The notes beneath the pieces were generated by a model. It had not been told where the DNA came from. It ran no database searches and worked only from the letters and a program-made list of their open reading frames with translations. This document shows positions 1 through 7,477 of a stretch of DNA of 64,000 nucleotides, one piece after another. Position numbers and translations under genes: made by a program. Positions within the stretch are counted from its first letter, which is position 1, and each line of letters opens with the position of its first letter. Location: assembly GCF_034048115.1 (NCBI RefSeq), contig NZ_CP139145.1, positions 2,542,001-2,606,000 on the forward strand, in the 5' to 3' direction. The DNA comes from Pseudarthrobacter sp. IC2-21 (lineage in GTDB: Bacteria > Actinomycetota > Actinomycetes > Actinomycetales > Micrococcaceae).

Positions 1-47
1 AGCCTACAGTCTTGACCTGTTGCCCTTTGCTCGGGTCAGCCGTCCGG

Positions 48-842
48 TCAGGCGCCGGACCGTCCACGGAGGTAATCCAGCTGGGCAGCCACCGACATCT
101 CGGCGGCCCGCCTGACGGAAGGATCGACGTCGGCGTACACCGCGTCCGTCACCGCCGGCACGCTGGCGTCCGGGCCAAGTCCGGTGAGGGCTGCGCGGAT
201 CTGCGCGAGCCGTTCGAGCCGATGTGCCCGGTAGGCCCCGGTGACGGCCTCCAAGGAAGGGAGCACCGGCCCGTGCGCCGGCAGGACAGCAGCCCCGCCG
301 AGGGCTTCCAGCCGGTCCAAGGACGTAAGGTAATCGCCCAGTGCGCCGTCCGGGTAATCCAGCACGGTGGTCCCCCGGCCCAGGATGGTATCGCCAGTCA
401 GCACCGTGCCGTGTGGCCCGTCGCCGGGCAGGTGGAAGCACACCGAATCCGAGGTGTGCCCCGGCGTGGCCACCACCTGAAGGGAAATCCCGGCCGCCTC
501 GATGATCTCACCGTCCCGCAGAGGCTCGCCGCCGTGGCAGTACCGGGGATCCGCAGCCCGCACCGGGGCGCCGGTGAGTTCCCGCAGCCGCACGGACCCC
601 GCAGTGTGGTCTGCGTGGCGGTGCGTTACCAGGATCAGTTCAACGCCGCCCACAGCCGCCAGCCGCCTGAGGTGCCCTTCGTCCGCTGGCCCCGGGTCCA
701 CCACCACCGAAGCCCCGGCATCGGGCGCCGAGATCACGTAGGAATTGGTGCCGTCCAGGCTCATCGGTCCGGGGTTGGGCGCCAGGATGAACTGCGAAAA
801 GGCCGAGCTGCGCTGCAGGACGGGGCTGGAAGCTGAAGTCAC
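48..842 (-). CDS. MBL-fold metallo-hydrolase
   Basis: A 264-residue metallo-beta-lactamase-fold hydrolase. The metal-binding motif THRHADH is followed by a later histidine in ATPGHTSDS, an aspartate in VLTGDTILG and a final histidine in LPAHGP, the usual order for two-metal MBL hydrolases of the glyoxalase II/LACTB2 type. The substrate cannot be read from sequence. The GTG at 842 is chosen because the MBL fold (FILAPNPGPMSLDGTNSY) begins shortly after it and the GTG overlaps the stop of a possible small upstream ORF (GTGA). A longer reading frame upstream has poor codon composition. The stop lies 47 bases from the window edge, so the downstream neighbour is not visible. It is probably cytosolic, since no signal peptide is seen. 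Confidence 0.85.
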   Translation of the reverse strand: MTSASSPVLQRSSAFSQFILAPNPGPMSLDGTNSYVISAPDAGASVVVDPGPADEGHLRRLAAVGGVELILVTHRHADHTAGSVRLRELTGAPVRAADPRYCHGGEPLRDGEIIEAAGISLQVVATPGHTSDSVCFHLPGDGPHGTVLTGDTILGRGTTVLDYPDGALGDYLTSLDRLEALGGAAVLPAHGPVLPSLEAVTGAYRAHRLERLAQIRAALTGLGPDASVPAVTDAVYADVDPSVRRAAEMSVAAQLDYLRGRSGA

Positions 843-994
843 TCTTCTATCCTTGCATCCGCCGGCTGCACGGACATCCGGCTGGACAGCTGCGCTGCCA
901 GTGCGGCGTTGCCGGAATAGAACACGGCACGCGCGGGGTTGACCACCAGTGACGACCACACGAACTCCAGCAGGAAGCCGGTACCACTCTCCAT
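839..994 (-). CDS. Small hypothetical protein (51 aa), possibly translationally coupled to the MBL gene
   Basis: A 51-residue frame beginning MESGTGFLLEFVWSS and ending ADARIEE. Its TGA overlaps the GTG of the MBL gene, an arrangement typical of translational coupling, and composition is compatible with coding. No domain is recognised. The ATG (992-994) overlaps, on the opposite strand, the ATG chosen for the divergent gene at 993, so at least one of the two starts may be wrong. A G-rich stretch lies about ten bases upstream, but no clean Shine-Dalgarno sequence is present. The evidence is mainly its position. Confidence 0.45.
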   Translation of the reverse strand: MESGTGFLLEFVWSSLVVNPARAVFYSGNAALAAQLSSRMSVQPADARIEE

Positions 995-1592
995 GAGCGC
1001 CACCCCCACCACCCTTGCAGACCTCCTCGCCGAGGCAGACGCCGCCGGCCATGACCATGCCGCAACGGAGAAGAACAGCGGGCTCCAGCACATTCATAAC
1101 CACGCCACCGGCAGTATTGTCTGGTTCCCCACGTGGAAGAAGTTCCGCGACACCACGGATTGGAACCAGGCCGTGGACGTGGTCACGGCGGATTTCCGGT
1201 CAGGTTCGGCGCCGGTGGAAAAATGGGCCACCGCGTTCCTTGCCGGCGATCTGGCCATGCTCCTGGAGCGCGCCGCCGCGGCCAGCGACGCCAACACGTT
1301 CGTGGAGGAGAACCTCACGCTCCATCTGACCCGGACCTGGGCCGTGGCCGACGCCGTCGCGCAGGAAAACGGGATGGATCTGCCCAACGGCAGCATCACA
1401 CCCCCGGTCTTCGCCGGCTACCCCTACGACGTCTACGCCCAGGACGGCGGCGTTTTTGCCACCACGCTGTGGAACGACATCATTGACGCCCGGCGGAACC
1501 GGGCACTCACCGAGGAAGCCGCGCGCAAGGCCCTGAAGCCCGTCTCCCGCAAGGCCCTCAAGAACGCTGCCCGGAAGGCTGCCCGCCGCTGA
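993..1592 (+). CDS. Hypothetical protein, 199 aa, basic C-terminus
   Basis: I do not recognise a family. The protein is soluble, with a mixed alpha/beta-looking core containing HNHATGSIVWFPTWKKF near residue 35 and PPVFAGYPYDVYAQDGG near residue 135. It ends in a strongly basic tail of repeated Lys/Arg/Ala (KALKNAARKAARR), which could bind nucleic acid or an acidic surface; this is inference. GC-rich third positions support coding. Start: ATG at 993, where MSATPTTLADLLAEAD gives a natural N-terminus. An AGGAAG sequence lies about 15 bases upstream, farther than usual. The gene converges on ilvE and is separated from it by a long hairpin. Confidence 0.65.
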   Translation: MSATPTTLADLLAEADAAGHDHAATEKNSGLQHIHNHATGSIVWFPTWKKFRDTTDWNQAVDVVTADFRSGSAPVEKWATAFLAGDLAMLLERAAAASDANTFVEENLTLHLTRTWAVADAVAQENGMDLPNGSITPPVFAGYPYDVYAQDGGVFATTLWNDIIDARRNRALTEEAARKALKPVSRKALKNAARKAARR

Positions 1593-1626
1593 GGCGCGGA
1601 TACCTGACATCGGGCCCGTTAACGGG

Positions 1627-1684
1627 CGACGGCGGTTGGCTGGCACTGTGTGAAACTTTCCACAGTGCCAGCCAACCGCCGTCG
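1627..1684. terminator. Long perfect hairpin between convergent genes
   Basis: Two perfectly complementary 24-base arms (1627-1650 and 1661-1684) flank a 10-base loop tgaaactttc. The arm core reads GGCGGTTGGCTGGCACTGTG. It lies between the 3' ends of the 199-aa gene and ilvE, so it can terminate transcription from both sides. The stem is far longer than a usual intrinsic terminator and has only short T runs (gtcgttgtttcc), so it may also be a dispersed palindromic repeat. Confidence 0.75.
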
Positions 1685-1705
1685 TTGTTTCCGACTGAGG
1701 CCCGC

Positions 1706-2818
1706 TTAGGCGAGGCGCGTCAGCCAGCCATGCCGGTCCGGCACAGTTCCGGTCTGGATACCGAGGAGCTGCTCACGGATGGCCATGGTGGTCTCCCCCG
1801 CCTTGGCGTCCTCCGAGCCGATGAACTCCGTGGCATCCTTCAGGACTCCGATGGGAGTAATCACGGCGGCGGTGCCGCACGCGAAGACCTCGGCGATCTC
1901 GCCGGATGCCACGCCGTCGCGCCACTCGGACAGGGTGATCTTGCGTTCGCTGACTTCGCGGCCCATGTCCTTGGCCACCTGAATCACCGAGGAGCGGGTG
2001 ACACCCTCGAGGATGGTTCCGGTGAGGGCGGGCGTGGCCAGGGAGCCGTCCTTCATGACGAAGAACACGTTCATGCCGCCGAGCTCTTCCACGGCGTCGT
2101 CATTGAAGTGGTCCAGGAACAGCACCTGCTTGCAGCCGTTGGCTTCCGCTTCCTGCTGGGCGATCAGGGACGCGGCGTAGTTGCCGCCGCACTTCGCAGC
2201 ACCGGTACCGCCGCGGCCTGCACGGGCGTATTCGCGGGAGATCCAGATGGACACCGGCTTGAGTTCGCCGCCGAAGTAGTTGCCTGCGGGCGAGGCGATG
2301 ACGCGGAAGGAAACCTCCCGGGCGGCCCGCACGCCAAGGAACGCCTCGGTGGCAATCATGAACGGGCGCAGGTAGAGCGCCTCGCCGTCCCCGGCCGGAA
2401 CCCAGTCCTTGTCAACAGCAACTAGTTCGCGGATGGCGCCCAGGAAATACTCAACGGGGAGTTCCGGGAGCGCCAGCCGGCGGGCTGATTTGTTCAGGCG
2501 TGCCGCGTTGGCCTCGGGCCGGAACGTCCAGACGGAACCATCGGCGTGGCGGTAGGCCTTCAGGCCCTCGAAAATCTCCTGGCCGTAGTGAAGCACCGCT
2601 GCCGACGGATCCAGGGAAATGGGGCCGTACGCCTCAATGCGCGGGTTGTGCCAGCCTCCGGCGCCTTCTTCATCAACCGAGTAATCCACCACGGCGGTGT
2701 GGTCGGTGAAGTAGTTGCCGAATCCCGGGTTCGCCAGGATGGCTGCACGCTCTTCAGCAGACTTCGGGGTTGCCGAAAGCTGCTGGCTAAATTCGACGCC
2801 ATGGGCAGTCTGAGTCAT
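1706..2818 (-). CDS. ilvE: Branched-chain amino acid aminotransferase
   Basis: A 370-residue class IV PLP-dependent transaminase that performs the last step of valine, isoleucine and leucine synthesis: transfer of the amino group from glutamate to the 2-keto acid. Visible features are HYGQEIFEGLKAY (substrate/PLP fold), the PLP lysine in GAAKCGGNYAASL, and FACGTAAVITPIG near the C-terminus, all typical of the actinobacterial BCAT2-like group and full length. Start: ATG at 2818, preceded by GGAGG at an ideal distance (cgtGGAGGaaccATG). An upstream in-frame extension lacks such a site. It is the only ilv gene of the window set away from the ilvBNC/ilvD block, and no TCTCA-N5-TGAGA palindrome was found upstream. 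Confidence 0.96.
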   Translation of the reverse strand: MTQTAHGVEFSQQLSATPKSAEERAAILANPGFGNYFTDHTAVVDYSVDEEGAGGWHNPRIEAYGPISLDPSAAVLHYGQEIFEGLKAYRHADGSVWTFRPEANAARLNKSARRLALPELPVEYFLGAIRELVAVDKDWVPAGDGEALYLRPFMIATEAFLGVRAAREVSFRVIASPAGNYFGGELKPVSIWISREYARAGRGGTGAAKCGGNYAASLIAQQEAEANGCKQVLFLDHFNDDAVEELGGMNVFFVMKDGSLATPALTGTILEGVTRSSVIQVAKDMGREVSERKITLSEWRDGVASGEIAEVFACGTAAVITPIGVLKDATEFIGSEDAKAGETTMAIREQLLGIQTGTVPDRHGWLTRLA

Positions 2819-3205
2819 GGTTCCTCCACGATCGGCCGCCCGTGAACGTGGTTCTGCACTGAACCGCAGGGGCAGCATTTGGTGATTCGAAACAAGCTTA
2901 CGCCCGTTGGCAGCACCCCCGGTGCCTGCCTACAGCAGACCGACAACTCCAAAGCGCAGACTGAACTGCGCCTACGCCAACCAATGCGGCCCGGTTCCCT
3001 CGACGACGGGTTGGCTAGCGACAATGGCCCGCAACCACAAGGGGGGTGTTGCTCCAGAGGAGGCAACCCATCGGCATGACATCCAGGAACGTCGGCGGCC
3101 CCACCCTCGTTGGGCTAACCTACGCCGGAGGAACACGAACACCTCGTCACCGAGAAATAAAGCGCCTGGCACAAACTGCTCGATTAGCTGTCCAAGATTT
3201 GGAGT
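2819..3205. other. Intergenic region, atypical composition, no gene seen
   Basis: This stretch between the ilvE start and the 3' end of the fucosyltransferase-like gene is visibly less GC-rich than its surroundings. I see no reading frame with domain content or coding-like third-position bias on either strand. The first 60 bases upstream of ilvE should contain its promoter, but no convincing -35/-10 pair stands out. It probably belongs to the same insertion as the neighbouring low-GC gene. Confidence 0.5.
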
Positions 3206-4024
3206 TTACCCCACTCCAAAACCGCTTTGCGACTCGTCCGATATCGACCCGGGCAATAACCGCCTGCTCGTCTCCAGAGGGATACGACGATCCGCGAGCT
3301 CCCATGCCATGTCAACGAAGGAAGACCAATACGGACCCAACAGACCTTGCGCTCCCGCGAGTAGGTACAAGTCAACGACCGAAGACTGGAGCGCGTCCCG
3401 ACTGTTATACGCTCCCTTATCTGACAGCGCAAAACAATTGGGCACTGCTGCAATAACACTATCCTGCACCTCAGCCACATCGCAGGAAACGAAGAACGCC
3501 TGACCCGGGGACCGTTCCTGAACTTCCCGCATCCGGCGTATGTACCACTCAACGGGCGATGCTTCCAATGTTTTCGCATGAGTCAGCCCTGGGTGCGCTC
3601 TGATCTGAACCCCAACGTAAGAATCCGGAACTTTCCGTTTCCACGCTTCAATCCGGGAGGCGATTTCCGGGATGGGTACGAGTTGCCGGAATCTGTCTTC
3701 CCATTTCGGCGAACCGTCCGGAAGCGGCAGCTCCTGTGCTGAGTGGATGTGCCACACATCTTCGTCTATTTTTTCGCGGAAATAGTCGGTCTTCTCATCC
3801 CCTCGGGGTACGGTGGGCCAAATTTCTTTGGAACGTTGCAAGTCAACGCAGCTTTCGGGGTACTCCCACAGGTCGGTCATGGCGCCGTTGAATGCCTCGC
3901 TAACCTGCCAAACGTACTCAAACTTCCTGCCGGAGTGACGAGCTAGCAGTTCCGCACTCAGTGTGAACCTGATACGGTTCCCGAGGCCCGCGTTGTGTAC
4001 GTTTACGGCCAGTACTGATCTCAA
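3206..4024 (-). CDS. Fucosyltransferase-like (NodZ/FUT8-like) protein, low GC
   Basis: A 272-residue protein with features of GDP-fucose-dependent glycosyltransferases. Near the N-terminus it has the glycine-rich NAGLGNRIRFTLSAE, mid-protein YVGVQIRAHPGLTH (an Arg-containing donor-binding motif as in NodZ/FUT8-like enzymes), then FFVSCDVAEVQ, and near the C-terminus DLYLLAGAQGLLGPYWSSF. This order matches the GT23/O-fucosyltransferase-like fold, but the acceptor is unknown and the assignment is from motif memory only. Start: TTG at 4024 with AGGGGG a few bases upstream; no in-frame ATG occurs before about residue 48. Base composition is clearly lower in GC than the flanking ilvE and leuB, and no sugar-nucleotide or polysaccharide genes lie beside it, which suggests acquisition by transfer. 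Confidence 0.65.
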   Translation of the reverse strand: MRSVLAVNVHNAGLGNRIRFTLSAELLARHSGRKFEYVWQVSEAFNGAMTDLWEYPESCVDLQRSKEIWPTVPRGDEKTDYFREKIDEDVWHIHSAQELPLPDGSPKWEDRFRQLVPIPEIASRIEAWKRKVPDSYVGVQIRAHPGLTHAKTLEASPVEWYIRRMREVQERSPGQAFFVSCDVAEVQDSVIAAVPNCFALSDKGAYNSRDALQSSVVDLYLLAGAQGLLGPYWSSFVDMAWELADRRIPLETSRRLLPGSISDESQSGFGVG

Positions 4025-4342
4025 TTTTCCCCCTGTTGTCGTGTCGGATAAGGCTAGCCCATTCGCCGCTCACGCTTGATCGGTCAGGCGTTGCCATCAG
4101 AAGAAGAGACCGGAGAAGGTCCAGAGAAGAGTCTTAGAACGGTGAGGTCGCAATTCCGTCGGACTCGTCTGGTCCATCTGGGCCCCTTGCGTGCCAGCCG
4201 ATGCTGCAGACCGTTCATTCTCGGGTCCACGATAGAGGGAATTGTTGATTTTACGCCGAATCTAGGGTAGCGCTGGCGAAGGGGACGGGCGCGTCCCGGA
4301 GCTTTGGCCCTGCCTGCGACGAAGGCAGGCGGAATTCCCTGC
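4025..4342. other. Intergenic region between leuB and the fucosyltransferase-like gene
   Basis: About 318 bases with no convincing gene. Composition is mixed and AT-richer in the half next to the fucosyltransferase-like gene. Near the leuB end there are small stems (GCCTGC/GCAGGC at 4312-4330, and a GGGACG/CGTCCC pair around 4282-4297). They could terminate leuB transcription, but neither is followed by a T run. Confidence 0.45.
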
Positions 4343-5392
4343 CTAAAGCGCTGCGGCGATGGCGTCACCCACGGCGCTGGTGCTGCGTGCGCCGCCGTCG
4401 CGATTTTCGACGTCGGCGATCACGGCCGCTTCAATCTTCCGCGCCGCCGCGGCGTAGCCAAGGTGGTCCAGCAGGAGCGCCGCCGACAGGATGGCCGCGG
4501 TGGGATCGGCCTTCTGCTGGCCGGCGATGTCCGGCGCTGACCCATGGACCGGTTCGAACATGGACGGGGCGGTGCGGTCCATGTTGATGTTGCCCGAGGC
4601 AGCCAGCCCGATGCCGCCGGTGATGGCTGCGGCCAGGTCGGTCAGGATGTCGCCGAAGAGGTTGTCCGTAACGATGACGTCAAAGCGGGACGGGTCGGTG
4701 ACCATGAAGATGGTGGCCGCATCGACGTGCAGATAGTCATGGGTGACCTCCGGGAATTCCTGCGCCACAGCTTCGACGGTGCGCTTCCACAGGTGGCCCG
4801 CGTAGACCAGCACATTGTGTTTGTGCACCAGGGTGACGTGCTTGCGTTCCCGGGCGCCGGCGCGGCGGAACGCGTCGCGGACCACGCGCTCCACGCCGTG
4901 TGCCGTGTTCAGGGAAACTTCGGTGGCGACCTCGTGCGGCGTGCCCGCGCGCAGGGTGCCGCCGTTGCCAACGTAAGGCCCTTCGGTGCCTTCGCGGACC
5001 ACGATGAAATCGATGACGCCCGGGTTGGCGAGGGGGCTGCCCACCGTTCCGTACAGGCGTGAGGGACGCAGGTTGACGTAGTGGTCCAGGCTGAAACGGA
5101 GCTTCAGGAGCATCTCGCGCTCGATAATGCCCGACGGAATCCTGGTATCGCCGGGGGCTGCGCCCACCGCGCCGAAGAGGATGGCATCCCGGGTACGCAG
5201 GTCGGCGAGGACCTCATCCGGGAGGGTCTCGCCGGTGGCCAGCCAGTGCTCGGCACCGAGCTTGTAGTGGGTCTGCTGGAGGTCCACACCCTCGGCGGCT
5301 AAGGCCTTCTCGAGGACCTTCAGCGCCTCAGCGATGACCTCGGGGCCAATGCCGTCACCGGGAATTACTGCGAGATTAATCGATGCGCTCAT
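4343..5392 (-). CDS. leuB: 3-isopropylmalate dehydrogenase
   Basis: A 349-residue NAD-dependent beta-decarboxylating dehydrogenase that converts 3-isopropylmalate to 2-ketoisocaproate in leucine synthesis. Family marks are the N-terminal [27 protein letters not shown], the metal-binding aspartates in [20 protein letters not shown], and [13 protein letters not shown]. Length is normal. ATG at 5392 starts directly at the fold. A candidate promoter lies immediately upstream (-10 TAATAT at 5402-5407), so the mRNA may start within a few bases of the ATG. A palindrome shared with ilvD lies just behind it at 5433-5449. leuA and leuCD are not in the window. Confidence 0.96.
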   Translation of the reverse strand: MSASINLAVIPGDGIGPEVIAEALKVLEKALAAEGVDLQQTHYKLGAEHWLATGETLPDEVLADLRTRDAILFGAVGAAPGDTRIPSGIIEREMLLKLRFSLDHYVNLRPSRLYGTVGSPLANPGVIDFIVVREGTEGPYVGNGGTLRAGTPHEVATEVSLNTAHGVERVVRDAFRRAGARERKHVTLVHKHNVLVYAGHLWKRTVEAVAQEFPEVTHDYLHVDAATIFMVTDPSRFDVIVTDNLFGDILTDLAAAITGGIGLAASGNINMDRTAPSMFEPVHGSAPDIAGQQKADPTAAILSAALLLDHLGYAAAARKIEAAVIADVENRDGGARSTSAVGDAIAAAL

Positions 5393-5401
5393 ACTCCAAG
5401 A

Positions 5402-5430
5402 ATATTAAGTCAATCCGCATGCCGGACAAT
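5402..5430 (-). promoter_or_regulatory. Candidate leuB promoter
   Basis: On the minus strand the -10 hexamer TAATAT (5402-5407) is one mismatch from consensus. A weak -35 ATTGTC (5425-5430) lies 17 bases away. A transcript would start around 5395, leaving only about 3 bases before the ATG, so the message would be nearly leaderless. Confidence 0.5.
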
Positions 5431-5432
5431 CA

Positions 5433-5449
5433 GTCTCACTTACTGAGAT
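5433..5449. promoter_or_regulatory. Palindromic operator candidate upstream of leuB (TCTCA-N5-TGAGA)
   Basis: The sequence gTCTCActtacTGAGAt is a 5-5-5 inverted repeat located 41-57 bases before the leuB ATG, next to the predicted -35. The same half-sites and spacing occur upstream of ilvD. Actinobacteria regulate leucine/isoleucine/valine genes with an IclR-family regulator (LtbR in Corynebacterium, NdgR in Streptomyces). Assigning this palindrome to that regulator is inference. Confidence 0.55.
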
Positions 5450-5468
5450 GGAGCCTGTGGAGCGGGCG

Positions 5469-6239
5469 TCAGCGGGGCGGCACATTCGGATCCGGCGAGG
5501 CTACGACGACGACGTTGGTGCCCCAGGGATCCTCCGTGTAGCAGGAAATCAGCACCATCCGGTTGGGCTGAACCTGCCAGATGGGGCTGTCCTTAAGTCC
5601 GGACTTGCTGTACGTGGCGACAGAATCCACGCGGTAGGCCAGCTCGCCGGTGGCCGTGGTCACGGTGAATTGGTCACCCACGGCAGCTTTGGCACTCAGG
5701 TGGTTGAAGGGTGCGTCCCGGTCCACCCAGCTGTGCCCTGCCACGTAGGTGGTATTCGCTGAGCCCTCGCCGGGCACTCCATACGGAGTGAGCCAGTAAC
5801 CGTCCATTGTGGGCGGCGGCACGATGGTCTGGTTGGCCTGGTCCTGGCCGCTTGGTTCCAGCGGGTGGATCACCACATCGATGTTCGCGGCAGCGTAGAC
5901 CAGCCGCTGGGGCGGTGAGGCGGCGGGACCGGCAGGAGCTGCCGGTGCCGGGCTGGCGGCCGGTGTGGGGGTGGGTGCGGGGGTGGGGGCGGCCAGCGAC
6001 GGAGGCGCGGTCGCGGCCGGCCGGGTCACGGTCTCCGGCGCAGTTACCGGGCCGCCCGCCGGGGTAAGGAACGCAACGACGGCGTAAGCGAGGAACCCGC
6101 AGAGGATCACGAAGAGGATGCTTCGGGCGGTGAAAATTCTGGGCCGGGCGTGGCGGCCGCGCTGTGGCGGACCACTCATGTCCGCCGGACCAGTGGAGCC
6201 TGTCGGATCTTCCGGGAGCGGCTGACGGTCGCTGTCCAT
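5469..6239 (-). CDS. Class E/F-type sortase (membrane-anchored transpeptidase)
   Basis: A 256-residue protein. It has a short cytoplasmic N-terminus, one membrane segment (about residues 36-55, SILFVILCGFLAYAVVAFL), a Pro/Ala-rich linker rich in PTPAP-type repeats, and a C-terminal sortase domain. The domain has the catalytic histidine in TYVAGHSWVDRDAPFNHL and the cysteine in MVLISCYTED. In the last strand, GTNVVVVASP has asparagine where the alignment places the arginine of classical sortases, so the third catalytic residue is uncertain. ATG at 6239 is preceded by GAGGGA; a longer form to 6341 has no such site. The adjacent gene encodes a surface protein with a C-terminal membrane segment, the likely substrate, though it lacks a standard LPXTG. 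Confidence 0.8.
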   Translation of the reverse strand: MDSDRQPLPEDPTGSTGPADMSGPPQRGRHARPRIFTARSILFVILCGFLAYAVVAFLTPAGGPVTAPETVTRPAATAPPSLAAPTPAPTPTPAASPAPAAPAGPAASPPQRLVYAAANIDVVIHPLEPSGQDQANQTIVPPPTMDGYWLTPYGVPGEGSANTTYVAGHSWVDRDAPFNHLSAKAAVGDQFTVTTATGELAYRVDSVATYSKSGLKDSPIWQVQPNRMVLISCYTEDPWGTNVVVVASPDPNVPPR

Positions 6240-6359
6240 GGTTCCCTCGAACGTCGGTGGAATCTGCCTGACTGGCGGCAGGCGCCGTGCCCTCTCGGCC
6301 ACGGCGCCTGCCACGGTGTTAACGAATGCCCTTGCGGGCATCAGATACGGGAAGCCAAC

Positions 6360-7214
6360 CTAACGGTCCCGGGAGACGCCACCGGTCAGCAGCACCTTGC
6401 GTGCAGCCACTCCCCCCGCGGCGAGCAGCATCACAATCACGCCAGCCATCCAGGGGGCAAGAACCGGGCCGGAGGGTGCGACCGCTGTCTGGACGTTAAA
6501 GCCGGCGTTGTTGGCCCTCACCACAGGAGCGGGCGGCGCAACGGCGCCGGTGGGAACCTGCGGGGTGACTACCGGCGGCACCACGGGGGTAACAACCGGC
6601 GGCGTCTCCGGGGTAACAACCGGGGGCTTCTCCGGAGTCACGACCGGCGGCTTCTCCGGAGTCACTACAGGCGGCTTTTCCTCCTGACACGTGCACGGAA
6701 CGCAGCCGTTTCCGTAGGTGTCCTGTCCTTCCTCGTCCCAGTTCATGCCCTTCCATTTGCTACCTGCCGGAATGATGTCGTCACCATGCTGGTAGTGGCC
6801 CTTCAAGGCCTCTAACGCGACCGTGATCTTCACATACGGATTGCTTTCCGACCCGGTGGCGTGGCAGATCGTGACCTTGTAATTGTGGTCGTTGTCCCCG
6901 TTGCCGTTGCCGTTTCCGTGGTCTGCGGGGACCTTGCAGCCGGCCTTGAGGATGCCGGCCTTGTCCATATTCCGGCCTCCCGGAAGCACCTTTCCGTCAT
7001 TGGCCGGAATGATGTCACCGCCGTGCTGGTTCATGTGGGTTTCGAGCGCATGCAGATCGATCGTCACGGCAACGTAGGGATTGCTGTCCGAACCGGTTGC
7101 ATGGCAGATAGTGATCTTGTGGTCAGTGTTTGCGTTGTCAGTTGCTACAGCCGGAGCGGTGGCACCGAGTAATGCGAGTCCGGTGACACCTAAGGCGGCA
7201 AGGATCCGTTTCAT
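6360..7214 (-). CDS. Secreted surface protein with two ICHATGS repeats and a proline-rich stalk
   Basis: A 284-residue exported protein. A signal peptide (MKRILAALGVTGLALLG..., cleavage probably after PAVA) is followed by two related units, each beginning with TICHATGS-x-SNPYV and containing a later H-GDDII-like segment and a cysteine. Then come a Gly/Asn linker, a CxC motif (CVPCTC), five 8-residue KPPVVTPE-type repeats, a membrane segment (about residues 247-265) and a basic tail. It looks like a cell-wall protein with a stalk. No LPXTG-type motif precedes the membrane segment. Start: the second ATG at 7214, because GGAG lies between two in-frame ATGs and at a proper distance only from this one. 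It is followed by the sortase gene on the same strand. Confidence 0.75.
   Translation of the reverse strand: MKRILAALGVTGLALLGATAPAVATDNANTDHKITICHATGSDSNPYVAVTIDLHALETHMNQHGGDIIPANDGKVLPGGRNMDKAGILKAGCKVPADHGNGNGNGDNDHNYKVTICHATGSESNPYVKITVALEALKGHYQHGDDIIPAGSKWKGMNWDEEGQDTYGNGCVPCTCQEEKPPVVTPEKPPVVTPEKPPVVTPETPPVVTPVVPPVVTPQVPTGAVAPPAPVVRANNAGFNVQTAVAPSGPVLAPWMAGVIVMLLAAGGVAARKVLLTGGVSRDR
6560..6680 (-). repeat. 24-base tandem repeats encoding (K/T/V)PPVVTP(E/V/Q)
   Basis: Five imperfect 24-base units in the surface-protein gene encode KPPVVTPE three times, then TPPVVTPV and VPPVVTPQ. The repeats form the extended stalk between the folded domain and the membrane segment. The unit number could vary by slippage. 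Confidence 0.8.
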
Positions 7215-7231
7215 TTCCGTCTCCATACATT

Positions 7232-7253
7232 GTCTGGTCCAAACTGATCAGAC
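7232..7253. promoter_or_regulatory. Inverted repeat upstream of the surface-protein gene
   Basis: GTCTGGTC (7232-7239) and GATCAGAC (7246-7253) pair with one mismatch around a 6-base centre, 18-39 bases before the start codon. The position suits an operator or a 5'-UTR hairpin; no regulator is identified. Confidence 0.35.
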
Positions 7254-7477
7254 GGAGGGAAAAACGGCGCTCCGATGCGGGGGTGAAAAAGGCAAACAGA
7301 TTGCACCAGAGCGACGGTTCTCCCAGATGCGAATCATCAGTTTGCTAACTCGACAAGGCTATGCAGCGGCTTTGGGGGTGTCTCCAGTACTCGTTACCCG
7401 CATTCCGGGGCCCTGCCTACTGCTTTGGCGCAAACACTACTCAGGTCGGGCAGCAGTCCGGAGGGCCCGGAAACGGA

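Noticed and set aside
3046..3456. A 136-codon plus-strand frame in the low-GC region
   Set aside because: It overlaps the 3' end of the fucosyltransferase-like gene in antisense and has no recognisable content or ribosome site.
6560..6680. Direct repeats considered as a CRISPR array
   Set aside because: The 24-base units are contiguous, without spacers, and encode a proline-rich stalk in frame.
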